NCBI GenBank assembly: GCA_025200525.1
Contig: CM045763.1
Span: forward strand, 58,607,530-58,671,529
Origin: Camellia lanceoleosa
Lineage: Eukaryota; Streptophyta; Magnoliopsida; Ericales; Theaceae
DNA length: 64,000 bases
Direction: 5' to 3'
In this document: positions 1-10,558 of the stretch, one piece after another
How the letters are laid out: each line of letters starts with the position of its first letter
Position numbering within the stretch: position 1 is the first letter of the stretch
Program-made: the position numbers and the translations under genes
The notes under the pieces: model-generated
Seen by the model: the letters and a program-made list of their open reading frames with translations, nothing else
Told to the model about the DNA's origin: nothing
The model's database searches: none

Positions 1-4
1 AAGT

Positions 5-177
5 GCCTCGAAATGCGTGCACACGGGCACGCAAACCGAGGCAATGGCATACAAACATGAAAATGCAAATTGGGCTTACGCCAACATGAGAGGGCCTCAA
101 CCACACTCACATAGGCTGCCGGAATGAAAAGAATGAGGTGCCTCGAAGTGCGTGCCCATTGGCACGCAAACCGAGGC
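5..177. repeat. Last two units of the TE1 LTR hairpin repeat
   Basis: Units at 5-42 and 140-177 carry nested inverted arms: outer GCCTCG/CGAGGC and inner TGCGTGC/GCACGCA. They continue the array seen in full in the 5' LTR at 19,160-20,460. Confidence 0.8.
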
Positions 178-796
178 AATGCAAAAATGATACAAATGGC
201 ATGGGAAATGATATGCAAGCATGGCAATGGAATTTCACACCTAAATAAAGGAAAACAAACCGAAACAATTCGAAATAATACTCGAAGCATGCATTCATCC
301 CGAAAGTGTGAAATTAAGCCCCGAAATGGCCTATAGCCATGCTATACATGCAAAATATGATCATGGCCGCAAGAACAGTAGCAAGGCAGTCCCAAATATG
401 GCATTTTTCAGTAACAAACATGGCCAAAATGCAAGCATAGATAGATCAAGTGATATATGCAAACCCCAAATGGACAAACTTTCTTCTACAACAATGAAGA
501 TGAGATAAAAATAAGCACAATTGCAGAAGATGACATCCTCAAAATCAGAATAAAATCATGCTAACAATTCCATGCAAAAATGGAGCTCAAAAGAGGCTAT
601 AACAAGAGTCATGCAATGCAAGCACCAAATGACAAAATTTTCTTCATAAAATGTGTAAATAGGGTCAAAATAAGACCAAAGTCAGTAGGGGTCGAAGTCC
701 CAAAAACAAATAGAAATAGGTCAAAAGTTGCATACAAAAATGGGCACACTTGATGGAATTTGAAGGAAGTGGTGGATACAATGGCCAAATGAAGTT

Positions 797-987
797 GAGC
801 CCTTCTACAATGTTGTAGAGGGGCTCAAAATGAGCACAAAACCAGTAGGGGTCGGACCCATGAAAACAAAAGGAAATAGGCCTAAACTAGCATGCAAGAT
901 AATGGCATAAAAGCTAGGTATTGAAACAAGTATATCATAGAAGCCTCAAATGAAGTTGAGCCCTTCTACAAAGTTGTAGAGGGGCTC
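797..987. repeat. Two 14-bp-stem hairpins in a 161-bp tandem duplication
   Basis: At 797-826 and 958-987 the sequence GAGCCCTTCTACAA is followed after 2 bases by TTGTAGAGGGGCTC. This gives a 14-bp stem with a single G:T-type mismatch. The same pair is in the 5' LTR at 21,114-21,143 and 21,275-21,304. Confidence 0.85.
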
Positions 988-1539
988 AATATGAGCACAA
1001 AACCAGTAGGGGTCGGAGCCCCAATTCTCAACCAAATAGAGTATAGAAATGAATCAAGAAAAAGCCCTAAAAGTTGGTTTTGAAGACTTACCCTTGAAGA
1101 CTTGTCTTTCTTTGATTCTTGGCTTTGATTTGTAGCTTCTCAACCTCTGAAATTCACTTCCTAGCTGCTGGAATGGTAGTAGGGATGGTGAGGCTAGGTG
1201 TTGATGAAGAGAAGACCTAGGGACTTGGAAGCTTTTTGAGGTTTTGAGCTATGAAAATGGAGGAATTTGGAGAAGTCTTCTTGAAGACAAATTTTTCAAC
1301 CTTGAAGAAGGAGAGGGAGGGCCCTTCAAATAGATAAAAAAATGGGGTGTAAAAGGGGAGGGAAAGCACCCAATCTTTCCCTCCCGAAATATCCCCCGGA
1401 TGCCCCGGGATATGTTGGAAAATATCCGGACAATTTGGGGCCAGTGAAGCAGAAAGGTGGCCAGTAATTTGGGAGGTGGCCGGCCGGCCACCCCACCTGG
1501 TCGGCCAGCCACCTACCATGGCCGGCCGGCCACCCCCAA

Positions 1540-1870
1540 AAAAGGAAGTCAATATTTGCTGGCCGACCACCATGCCAAGGTGTCCTCCCAAGTGTGTAGA
1601 ATAAGGCCCTAGGGTCGGAATTTGGCAACACTGAACCATGAGTCACAACATAGAGAGCTTGAAGGAGAGGCCCAAAAATGAAACCAATAATTGCTGGCCG
1701 ACCACCATACCAAAGTGTCCTCCTAGATGTGTGCAACAAGGTTCCAAGGTCAGAAATTGGCAACACTGAAGCAGGAGTCACAACATAGAGCTTGAAGGAG
1801 AGGCCCAAAAATGAAACCAATAATCTCTAGCCGACCACCATACCAAAGTGTCCTCCCATGTCCTCTGATC
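1540..1870. repeat. ~135-bp tandem repeat, about 2.5 copies, in TE1 LTR
   Basis: The phrase GGCCGACCACCAT recurs at about 1,561, 1,696 and 1,830, each followed by a CCAAGGTGTCCTCC-like segment and a stretch containing GAGTCACAACATAGAG. The 5' LTR has the same block at about 21,870-22,190. Confidence 0.8.
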
Positions 1871-1999
1871 ACAGATATATAACTTTGGTTGGAAGAAAAT
1901 ACCCCCAAGGTGTTCAACATTGGCCCGGAAGTGAGAAAAACGGGCTCCGGAGGAGTGAAACTGGCTATCTGGGATAATTGCTGGCCTCCCACCCCCCAG

Positions 2000-2520
2000 T
2001 GATCTTCCTGGTGTTGAAACAGAGGTGCCTGCCAAGTTTGAACAAAAACCAATGAGAAATGAACGCTCGGAGCCAAAACCGAGCAATTCGGGGTCCCGAA
2101 ACTGAGCTGCGGGTGCCGGAAGTGGTATTCAGCAGCGAAGTGGGTATCTGCGACCCCAGTGTCCCTCGGAAGGACAAAACAGAGGTCCCTGCCAAAAATT
2201 AGAGAAAACCGATGCAAAATGAATGCTCGGGACCAAAAGGCGATTTGGGGTCCCAAACCGATTCTGAGCACCGAAAGTGGCATCTGACCACGAAGTGGGC
2301 ATCGAGGCCCAGTGTTCCTCGAACATTAAAAGCAGGTCTCTGCCAAAAACCGGAGAAAGCGGATGCGAAATGAATGCTCGGGGCCCAAATCCACGATTCG
2401 GGGTCGAAAATGGGTCATGAACGCAGTGGTGTTAATTGCGAAGTGGGCATCGGGGCCCTAGTGTTCCTCGGAACATTAAGCAGGTCTCTGCCAAAAAGCG
2501 GAGAACTTCGGAGATGGTTG
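2000..2520. repeat. ~150-160-bp tandem repeat, about 3.5 copies, in TE1 LTR
   Basis: The marker TCTCTGCCAAAAA and its variants occur at about 2,027, 2,188, 2,336 and 2,484. Each is followed by an AATGAATGCTCGG segment and a GTTCCTCGGA-like segment. The 5' LTR version at about 22,330-22,800 shows the same order with many small deletions. Confidence 0.75.
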
Positions 2521-2802
2521 GGCGGTCGAGCCGAGGCACACGGCTGACGATTCAAAGCCGAACCGGCTCGAAATGGGCGAAATGGCCTCTGACCACGAAA
2601 AGTAGCTCACGGCCACCGGAGATAGTCTGAGACCACTCCCTTCCCTCGGGAAAGAAAATAGAAAACCGAGTCGGGTTATGGCGAGACAAGGTAGAAGATG
2701 GTTCGAAGTCGGGAGGCGGCGGCGGCCACGACTCGAGACTTCGAACGAGCACTGATGCAACATCACCGGCGCTCAATCGGTGGACGTCGAGTCTTAAGGT
2801 CG

Positions 2803-2900
2803 GTCAAAAATGGGGTGTCTCTATTGCCCTCTTTGTGAACTTCGAAAGTCAAGAAGTGACGGGAGTGAATGTCAAAGCCCAGAGACGACCCATTTTTGAC
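2803..2900 (-). other. Inverted repeat enclosing the TE1 PPT/3' LTR junction
   Basis: Arm 2,803-2,820 (GTCAAAAATGGGGTGTCT) pairs with arm 2,883-2,900 (AGACGACCCATTTTTGAC) at about 16 of 18 positions. The roughly 60-base loop contains the PPT. Equivalent structures flank the PPTs of TE-B and TE-D. Confidence 0.75.
2824..2836 (-). promoter_or_regulatory. TE1 polypurine tract (degenerate)
   Basis: On the minus strand it reads CAAAGAGGGCAA directly before the LTR start. It matches AAAGAGGGGCAAC in TE-D except for one missing G. In this family the PPT primes plus-strand DNA synthesis during reverse transcription. Confidence 0.7.
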
Positions 2901-3860
2901 AAGGCCGAAGACTTAGACAATCATACAAGATAAACAGAGATATGTGCCCGCAGACAAAATGGGGCAAAATGCAAAATGATAGGCGCGGAGCCAGATGATC
3001 ATGCAAATGCAGCAAGCTGTAATGAAGCAGGTATTGACAAATAGATGCAACAGTTTTAAGCAAGAATGCAAAGCAAACAACTACATTTCATGCAGTTAGG
3101 AATGCGGAGAATCATTCAATTCTCGTCGCGTCTCACACGGAGAAGATACGATACCTGCGCGATTCGTCTGGTCGCACCAGCCTCAAATGAACCGTACATA
3201 CAATATCGTGCCTGCAAAAATAGAGAAATTCAACAGGAACAATATGCCAACAACATATATTCAATGTAATTCCTATGATTCCAAAGGTTCGACACACACA
3301 GTGTCAGTGAACGAATGCAACACAACGCGAGAAGAGATAATGCGCGACAACGCACGTCCAAGCATAGAAGTATTGTACACCGAGAAATCATGCATGACAA
3401 TGCAGATCATTCGTGAGGATGCGAATTATGAGCCAAATAACGTAAAACGAGCACAAATCAGGATGCCCATTTGACATGAAATGGCAATGGAAAAGCGAGC
3501 ATTTCGGCGACGGCAACTCGATCGCGGCCTCTGATTCACCTCCCGGAGAGGTCACAACATGTTTAAAAAGGATACACTCTGATTTTGATGAATAATGATG
3601 AGACACATGTCAATAATTGCAATTAAAGTTTCAGCGGAGCAATTCGCGCCAGAAAGTGTACTTTTCTTCAACTTTTTCGGGTCCCGGGAGCTCCGATTTT
3701 CCTCAAAATTTGCAGAGAGGTAGGGGAGGGAGGGGGGAAGGTGGTCGGCCAGCCCATTGCCCTAGGAGAGGCCATCGGCCAGGCCAAAAAGTAGAGGGGC
3801 CGGCCAGCCAGGTTAGGTGTGGCCAGGCCACCGCCTAAAGGGGGCAAAATGGTCATTTGG
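2901..3860. other. Non-coding TE1 3' region upstream of the antisense gene
   Basis: I see no convincing coding frame. The stretch 3,740-3,835 is GC-rich with several GGCCGGCC/GGCCAGCC words, unlike the AT-rich sequence on either side. It sits just upstream of the TATA box of the antisense PMD gene, so it may be part of that gene's promoter. The latter point is inference. Confidence 0.5.
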
Positions 3861-3867
3861 CATTTTC

Positions 3868-3875
3868 TATATATA
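3868..3875 (+). promoter_or_regulatory. TATA box of the antisense PMD gene
   Basis: TATATATA is followed by a pyrimidine-rich leader with no ATG close by. A candidate 5' UTR intron starts at a GAG|GTAATTTT donor near 4,080 and ends at a TTCGCAG acceptor at about 4,209. The start codon comes 11 bases later. The placement is that of a normal plant RNA polymerase II promoter on the strand opposite to TE1. Confidence 0.5.
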
Positions 3876-4219
3876 CACACCCCCCTTGCCTTCGAACTCA
3901 CACCCAAAGTTGCTAAACTTCTTCTTCTTGCACTCTAAGCCACTTTCTCTTTCAGATCTGCATTTTAATCGCGTCCCTCGGCCTCCCATAAGTTGTTTTT
4001 TCGAAATCTTTACGATTTAAGCACTTTGAAGCGACTAAATTTCGACTTTGGGACTTCTCTTCTCATTTTCACCACTTGAGGTAATTTTGTCTCAATACTT
4101 GGAAAATTTTTCCGGAGTTGACTTTTGGTTGACTTTTCATTTCGAGAGTTGACTTTTGTTGACTTTTTCCAATTTTGGCTCATTTTGCTCATTTTGCTCC
4201 TCTTCGCAGATTTCTCGAT

Positions 4220-7200
4220 ATGGCGGGCCATTTCCCTCACGGCGGAGGTTTTCTGGTCGGAGATGATTATGATCTTATGACACTACCCCAGGGTCGCCCT
4301 TTCCTTCCGTCGTTATGCTCGGTGGTGCATAGGCTTCCGCGAGCCACTTTTCGTCATTTTACCGCATTCAACGATCGAGCACCCGTGGATCTTCTTCTAC
4401 GAGAGCCGGAGCAGCACCTCTCTTATGACGCAGAGGTATTTTACTTTATTGTCTGTATTTCTCGTGCATTTCATACTCCTGTCATGCTTAGACACACAGT
4501 TTAACTTACGACATGAAACTTGCACCCTGAGCATGTAACTTAAACACTTTCATGAACACCTGGCATACTTGAATAATTGTGAGCGCACAGTGCACATTAG
4601 TTAGAAATTGAACACACAGCTCAAACATTGCTTCATCGAAGACACAATCCGAAGTCGAAAATGAGCACACAGCACATACTGACTAAGAGTAGAACACACA
4701 GTCCCAAAACTCAGATTTTCTGAACACGCAGCCCAGATTCGAAGCGAACACACAGCCCATTGATTGAGTAGAACACACAGCCCTAAACTTTGATGCTGCG
4801 AACACCTGCGGCCAGTTGAGCGAACACATTGCTCGATTGAGTAGAACACACAGCCCTTAACTTTGGAGCGAACACACAACCCACTGATTTGAAGTAGAAC
4901 ACACAGTCCCAAACTTGAAGCGAACACACAGCCCACTGATTTGAAGTAGAACACACAGTCCCAAACTTGAAGCGAACACATTGCTTGATTTGAAGTAGAA
5001 CACAGTCCCAAATTTGAAGCGAACACCTGACTTGATTTGAAGTAGAACACAGTCCCAAACTTGAAGCGAACACACACATTTGATTGAGTAGAACACCAGT
5101 CCCAAACTTGAAGCGAACACATTGACCTTGATTGAGTAGAACACAGTCCCAAACTTGAAGCGAACACGCGACCCTTGATTGAGTAGAACACCAGTCCCAA
5201 ACTTGAAGCGAACACACATTGACCCTTGATTGAGTAGAACACAGTCCCAAACTTGAAGCGAACCACTGACCCTCGATTGAGTAGAACACAGTCCCAAACT
5301 TGAAGCGAACACACATTGACCCTTGATTGAGTAGAACACACAGTCCCAAACTTGAAGCGAACCACGGCCATTGATTTTACGAAACTTTGAACACGCAGCC
5401 CAAATGCCAAACTTCTTGAACCATGACCCATTTTCACTTTACTTGCACATGACTCATTTTCACTTCATTTGCATATGGCTCATTTTCACTTCATTTCTTG
5501 ATTTATGCATTTATTCGAATCTGAGTTCACTCTCGCCTGAGTCGAGGATATGGCTCCGTCGGCGAGGAGTGGTATTTCGAGCTTCCGGAAGCTGTCCGGG
5601 GATTGGTGGACTTTGCGGGTTTTGGGCCATTTGCGAAGGATTATCTCATTGCCTCATTAGCGGGACTTTACTCTGCTTTGGCGGAGAGATGGTGGGACAC
5701 CACCAATTCCTTCCATTTTTCTGCCACTGGGGATATGACCATGACCCATTGGACTTTCTTGTACTTCTTGGCCTAGGCGTGGCGGTGTTTCCATTCCTGA
5801 CGAGGATATGGGTCGATGGGAGGCTGCTGGATCGCCTCTTTGGGGACACACACTTTGTAAACGAGAGGTTCGGGAGGTCGATACTCTGGTTTGCCGCCCA
5901 TTTTGACCCTGAGATGGAGCCTGAGACCCCTGAGGAGGCGGAGCAGTATGCCCGCGGTTTCCTCATGTACCTCCTCGGCACCACCTTGTTCGCTGATAGA
6001 GGGAACATGGTAGGCTTGTACCTACTGAGCGCTCTGGTGGACTTATCACAGGTTGGTCAGTATGATTGGGGCGGCGCTGGCCTGGCTACCCTGTACTGTT
6101 ATATGGTATGGTCTCTCGCCTGCGAGGACTTACTCGGTGGCTCTTGGAGAGCACAGGAGGTACATTCCGTCCTCTTGATTTACATTTTGCTCCTCATTAC
6201 TTGTTCACTGCACACACACGGCGCACTTTGCATTTTGCATTCTGCCTTTAGCACTTTGTACTCATATTCTGCATTGCTTTTCTCATTTGTGGGTGTATGT
6301 GTACTTTCCCATTAGCTCTGGAGATGGAGGTGGCGGGGCCTCCGGCGACTCCGTATTCATTGATGTTTGAGGCGAGCATCTGGCGAGGCCTCGAGACTCT
6401 CTCCTCTGCGGCGATACTTTGATCTTGTTCGAGCGGCAGAGGTACCGAACTCTCGTTCTTTTCATTTTCATCTTTGATCGGCATTTCTAATTGATTTATA
6501 CCGGTTGTCCGCAGATCACTTAGCGACCTTAGGCGGTCTTTGGCGGCGACCTCGAGCATCAATACCGGAGGGTTGACTAGTTCTCGTCTGATTCTGCTCG
6601 AGGACGGTCGGCGGGCTTGGTTCTGAGAACGTTTTTGTTGTCGAATATGGGGGCAACTCTCAGAGCCTCTGCTGTGCCTCCAGACACCATGCGGATGGCG
6701 ATAGATTATCCCCGAGGAGGTCGAGAGTGCTATGCGAGCGGTGATGCCTTATTACATCTTCTTGATTGGAGCTCGCCACCTACCGCGCATATACGATGCC
6801 CCCTTGGCGGAATGCGGGCTCCACCGGAGGTCCGGCGCAAGATCTTGAGTCGCGCCCGTGCTCTGAATATCCCTTCTTCTAGCGGTGGCACATCGAAGGT
6901 GGGGCGATTCGATTCCTCCGATCCCTCGACTCTTGATCATCCAGGTGGCGGACATGCGGCCGAGTTAATGAATTGGCGATTTGGGGCCTTACGATTCCGC
7001 TAGAGCCTCCTCTGCACGATCCGAGATATGTTAGAGACCTGACTTCGCCCGGTATGTTGTTGACTTTGATTTATCGATCAAATATTTAGACATTGATTCC
7101 TTCTTGATAGTTTTGCATTTGTATTCATGACCTCTGTTGAGTATCTGAGCGAGTGCTTTCGGGATCTTGGCCACATTCGAGGGCATGATCTTCTGGAGAG

Positions 7201-7757
7201 GCAGATGAGCATCGTGGGTGTGGAGGTCTTGTTCATTTTCCTGTACTAGCATGTTTACGATGATACTCGGTTTTGAACCTTCTGTATTAGAGCACATCGA
7301 CACACACCTATTCACATTCTGCATTTGCACCTTTTATTGTTTGAACTAATGCCTTTGCACCTTGCATTTTCAGATGCCTCCAAGATATGCTTCGACCGAG
7401 GTGGGCCACGGGCCTTCTCGAGAGGTCGAGTCTTGGGCCATCGGGCCTTCTCGGGGCTGGGCCATCTAGGCCTTCTCGAGGAGTTCGAGGCGGAGTCTCA
7501 TGAGCCTTGAGGCACCCATCGTCGAGGATGACGAGGAGGAGATCGCAGATCATGTGTCAGAGGCATCTCCTGGAGAGGGAGGCCCTGGTCTTGGCTCCGG
7601 GAGCGGAGATGAGGCCGAGGATGGTCCCGAGGATGACAGCTCCGATCCAGATGGTGGTGGAGATGCAGAGATTATCCCCCAGAAGAGGATGAGAGGGCCT
7701 CCCATTCCGTTCGAGGGCACTGATGTTATTTCCTGCTTTATTCTACTTTTTAGCTAG
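4220..7757 (+). pseudogene. Plant mobile domain (PMD) gene carried antisense inside TE1
   Basis: A plus-strand, multi-exon gene lying between TE1 pol and its 3' LTR. Exon 1 starts at ATG 4,220 (MAGHFPHGGG...) and ends at a GAG|GTATTT donor at 4,434. Exon 2 (about 5,541-6,159) encodes the PMD core: a segment with FELPEAVRGLVDFAGFGPF, then a WWDTTNSFHF-type motif, then LDFLVLLGLGV, and a C-terminal part with EEAEQYARGFLMYLLGTTLF and YDWGGAGLATLY. Later candidate exons are 6,316-6,441, 6,516-7,051 and 7,374-7,757, each bounded by AG and GT. The last one is rich in Asp/Glu/Gly. A one-base shift near 5,745 and stops elsewhere break it. PMD proteins (MAIN/MAIL1 type) act in the nucleus, and PMDs are also known inside transposable elements. 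Because the gene is antisense, its introns survived in the element. Exact splice sites are inferred. Confidence 0.72.
4560..5390. repeat. ~50-63-bp tandem repeat inside the first PMD intron
   Basis: About 13 irregular copies of a unit containing GAACACAGTCCCAAACTTGA and GATTGAGTAGAACACA. The array lies in the interval between PMD exons 1 and 2. The long minus-strand frames that cross it exist only because of the repetition. This is TE1's equivalent of the arrays seen after pol in TE-B and TE-D. Confidence 0.85.
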
Positions 7758-9018
7758 TAGTTTGTAGCACTTTGCACATTGTTAGGCAGTTTTATTTTCT
7801 GTAAAACTTGTACCCTTATTTCGTTGTAAAATGTGATGGAATGAAACAGCTTTTGAAAAGATGTTGTACTTGAAATTCTCAGCATCGCATCGCATTAGTT
7901 TGCATAAAATGGAATTGAATGGAATGTGCTTCATGTATTTATCGGGTCAGGTAGTGAACCGACGCAACAAATAAAAACAAATCGTCTCTACTAAGAGATA
8001 ACAGAATCTTAGCAAGTTTACAACTCAATAAACAAAGTACAACAATGTTAACGACTCAATAAACAAGACTTAACAAAATTGTGTAACCAAAGGGTAACAA
8101 CTCAAAACACAAAATGCGACAGCTCGACAAACTTACAACTCGATAATCAAAACAACAACTCGATAAAAAAAACAAGACAAAATGTATTTGAAGACGGACG
8201 ATCTGGATGATGGGACGTACCCAAAACTGATAGAAATGGAGGCCTCCGACATCCCCGATGCACGAAATTTGCCCTCCGGAGGGGATCGAGTATCCGGCTA
8301 CATTCCCAGTCCGAGGTGCACATCTTGCCCGGCCCATTACAGCTTGGAGGACCAGAGAGCTCCTGGCCCCTGTCTTCGATTGCACTTTATCGGCGAGTCT
8401 TTGGGATTGGCTCAACGAAGCACAAGATGGGCTTAGGTTGGCATCGAGACTTCAACGACTCTGGAAAGGCGCGAGGACACTGACTTGACTATGCCCCAGA
8501 TTTATTGCTTTATTAGTACTTTCAAGTTTTCTAGCGTGAGTGTAATAAAAAGCAACTTCAATTGTATGCAAGAGCAAAAGAACTCTGTTTTGAAATTAAT
8601 GAAATTGAAGGTTGTGGTACTGAAAATCCTCCGCTTTTGGTCCAAAAATGGTCTTAGTTGCGAAAAGATTAATTTGAACAAAGTCAACTTTTATGAAAAC
8701 TTTTCAAAACTATTTTCGATATGGATCAGAACTGGACACGCCTGAGATCTGTCACTGAGATGCACAACCCCGAATCCTAGCAACTGGAAAGTTGCCCCTA
8801 GTCTGAAAAAGGGCCTCAGCCATTCAATAGCAACGGAAAGTTGCCCCTAGTCTGGATGACATCGGAACACTCCATTGCAACGGAAAGTTGCCCCTAGTTT
8901 GCATAGCACTGTACCGGAGATCACAATAGATGCTGATGAATAAAGATGACTGAGATGATCAAAAATGGACAAAGTTGATCGGGGAAAAGATTATAACTGA
9001 ACTTCAAGATGAAGCTGC
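7758..9018. other. Non-coding region between the PMD gene and TE1 pol
   Basis: After the last PMD codons the sequence becomes AT-rich. At 7,985-8,175 there is a degenerate short repeat of the type CAACTCGATAAACAAA. The stretch 8,180-8,490 has higher GC content and short open frames on both strands, but I find no recognisable motif in them. Confidence 0.5.
8781..8898. repeat. Three copies of a GCAACGGAAAGTTGCCCCTAGT motif
   Basis: Copies at 8,781-8,802, 8,831-8,851 and 8,878-8,898. Each contains a small hairpin, GCAAC-GGAAA-GTTGC. Read on the element's own strand, the motif is CTAGGGGCAACTTTCC, which shares AGGGGCAAC with the PPT. TE-D has related words at about 48,390, 48,445 and 49,193. Confidence 0.75.
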
Positions 9019-9055
9019 CTACGTATCCCAAAGATGGGAATCAAGTCTTACGTAG
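9019..9055. other. Conserved post-pol stem-loop (TE1 copy)
   Basis: Outer arms CTACGTA and TACGTAG enclose inner arms TCCCA and TGGGA. The surrounding sequence (AACTTCAAGATGAAGCTG before it, GTTC..GG after it) is nearly identical in TE-B at 60,785-60,845 and recognisable in TE-D at 49,003-49,039. Confidence 0.75.
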
Positions 9056-9099
9056 TTCAGGCCTAGGTTCGCTCGGGTATTTTTGCTCTCCTTTTGCGC

Positions 9100-9227
9100 T
9101 CTAACTTTTGCCAAGGCCGCCCTTTGCGGGTTTTCAACCTTGCGAGCTCAGTTTTTATAATTTCAAATTTTCTATGCTCTGAGTTTTGCCTAGGTCGCCC
9201 TTTCGGGTTTTCGGCCTAGCGAGCCTC
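9100..9227 (-). repeat. Duplicated post-pol box directly after the pol stop codon
   Basis: Two related boxes, about 9,102-9,155 and 9,174-9,227. On the minus strand each contains a mini-hairpin: CCC-GAAA-GGG in the box next to pol and CCC-GCAAA-GGG in the distal box. Both are preceded by GAAAA and followed by a GGCAAAA..AGAGC segment. The same pair follows pol in TE-B and TE-D. Confidence 0.7.
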
Positions 9228-10300
9228 TCAAGGGTAGTATTTCTTCAACTTGTCCATATTGATCGGTTGGGAAAACTCCAAGCCATCTAGATCCATCAGA
9301 ACCACAGCTCCACCTGACCAGATTGACTTGATGATGTAGGGACCAGTCCAATTGGGTCGTGGATGGGAGCTCGGTTGTCCTTGAGCACCAAATCTCCTTC
9401 TTTTAAATTCCTGGACTTAACCTTCTTGTTAAAAGCCCGGGCGATTCTGCGTTGATAACCCTGAACGTGGTACAGTGCTTTCAACCTTCTTTCATCAAAG
9501 AGCATGAGTTCTTCAAACCTGCTTTGCTGCCAATCCGCTTCGGCTATCTGGCATTCGGCCAATACTCGCAATGACGGGACCTCAATCTCAATTGGTAGAA
9601 CGGCCTCCATCCCATAGACTAATGAGTACGGAGTCGCCCCAGTAGAAGTTCTGATCGAAGTCCTGTAGCCCCATAGAGCAAACGGCAACTTATCTGGCCA
9701 GTCCCTGTAGGTTTCCACCATCTTCTGTAATATGCGCTTGATATTCTTGTTGGCGGCCTCAACTGCTCCGTTGGTTTGCGGCCGGTAAGTAGATGACTTA
9801 TGAAAAGCCACATTGTATTTCTCCAACAAGTCAATCACCTCCTTCTTGAAGTGGGAACCATTGTCTGAAACTATTTCATTCGGGACGTCGTGGGAACAGA
9901 TGATGTTGTTTCTGATGAATTTTGCAACGTGTGAAGCTTTCAACACTGCATAAGATTGGGCCTCAACCCACTTTGTGAAGTAATCTATCGCTACGAGGAT
10001 GAACTCATGCCCATTTGACCCTTTCGGCGTGACGGCTCCGATCACATCAATTCCCCAGACTGAAAAAGGCCACGGCGAAGTCATGTTGTACAGCTTCGAC
10101 GGCGGGATGTTCATGCGATTTGCATGAATCTGACACTTGTGGCATCGCCGAACAAAACCGATACAATCCTCCTCCATGGTGGACCAATAATAACCTTGTC
10201 TAAGGATCTTCCGCGCCAACATCACCCCATTCATATGTGCACCGCATTCACCCCCGTGGATGGCTTCCATCAGACGTTTGGACTCTTCAGCATCAACACA
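9228..10300 (-). pseudogene. TE1 integrase (pol C-terminal part)
   Basis: Integrase joins the reverse-transcribed DNA into the chromosome. In the open frame 9,296-10,714 the zinc-binding HHCC ligands are His153, His160, Cys191 and Cys194. The catalytic triad is Asp223 (WGIDVIG), Asp284 (SDNGSHF) and Glu319 (NGAVEAAN). The catalytic core is therefore complete. A frameshift near 9,350 breaks the C-terminal part, whose conserved ending (DKLKKYYP then stop at 9,228-9,230) can be read in another frame. It follows the archaeal-type RNaseH in the same frame, as expected for a Tat polyprotein. Confidence 0.92.
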
Positions 10301-10558
10301 CAGTTTATGCATTCCCAGATGACCTCTTCTATCTGATTTACCCCGCAGATGATGAACTGGGTGACATTCTTCGATTGCCCTCTTGTCTTTGGCATTTACC
10401 TGGCGGGTATGTACATTTCCAAAAGTTCGGATATCGTAATACCAGGGGTGTTCGTCTCGAACTTCATCTATGGCTGCAATCGACTCATAGGCAGGTGCGA
10501 ATTTCTGGTCGATAATGACTGGACGCATTCGGACTCCACGTGGGATGTCTATCATGGA

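Larger units (their letters stand above)
1..2823 (-). repeat. TE1 3' LTR, truncated by window edge
   Basis: Near-identical to 20,269-23,100. Its minus-strand start is at about 2,820, where the expected ...GGGTGTCTACA end is altered to GGGTGTCTCTA. The remaining roughly 2.7 kb of this LTR, homologous to 17,567-20,268, lies left of the window. It holds the hairpin repeats, the 14-bp-stem hairpin pair and two tandem-repeat blocks described separately. ORFs that can be drawn here are non-coding chance frames. Confidence 0.9.

Noticed and set aside
1217..2283. Overlapping minus-strand ORFs of 100-180 codons in the LTR
   Set aside because: They lie in LTR tandem repeats, overlap each other in different frames, and the same region in the other LTR breaks them.
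4601..5437. 278-codon minus-strand ORF with repeated FKFGTVFYS-like units
   Set aside because: Translation of the 50-63-bp tandem repeat on the wrong strand for the PMD gene; three overlapping frames are open for the same reason.
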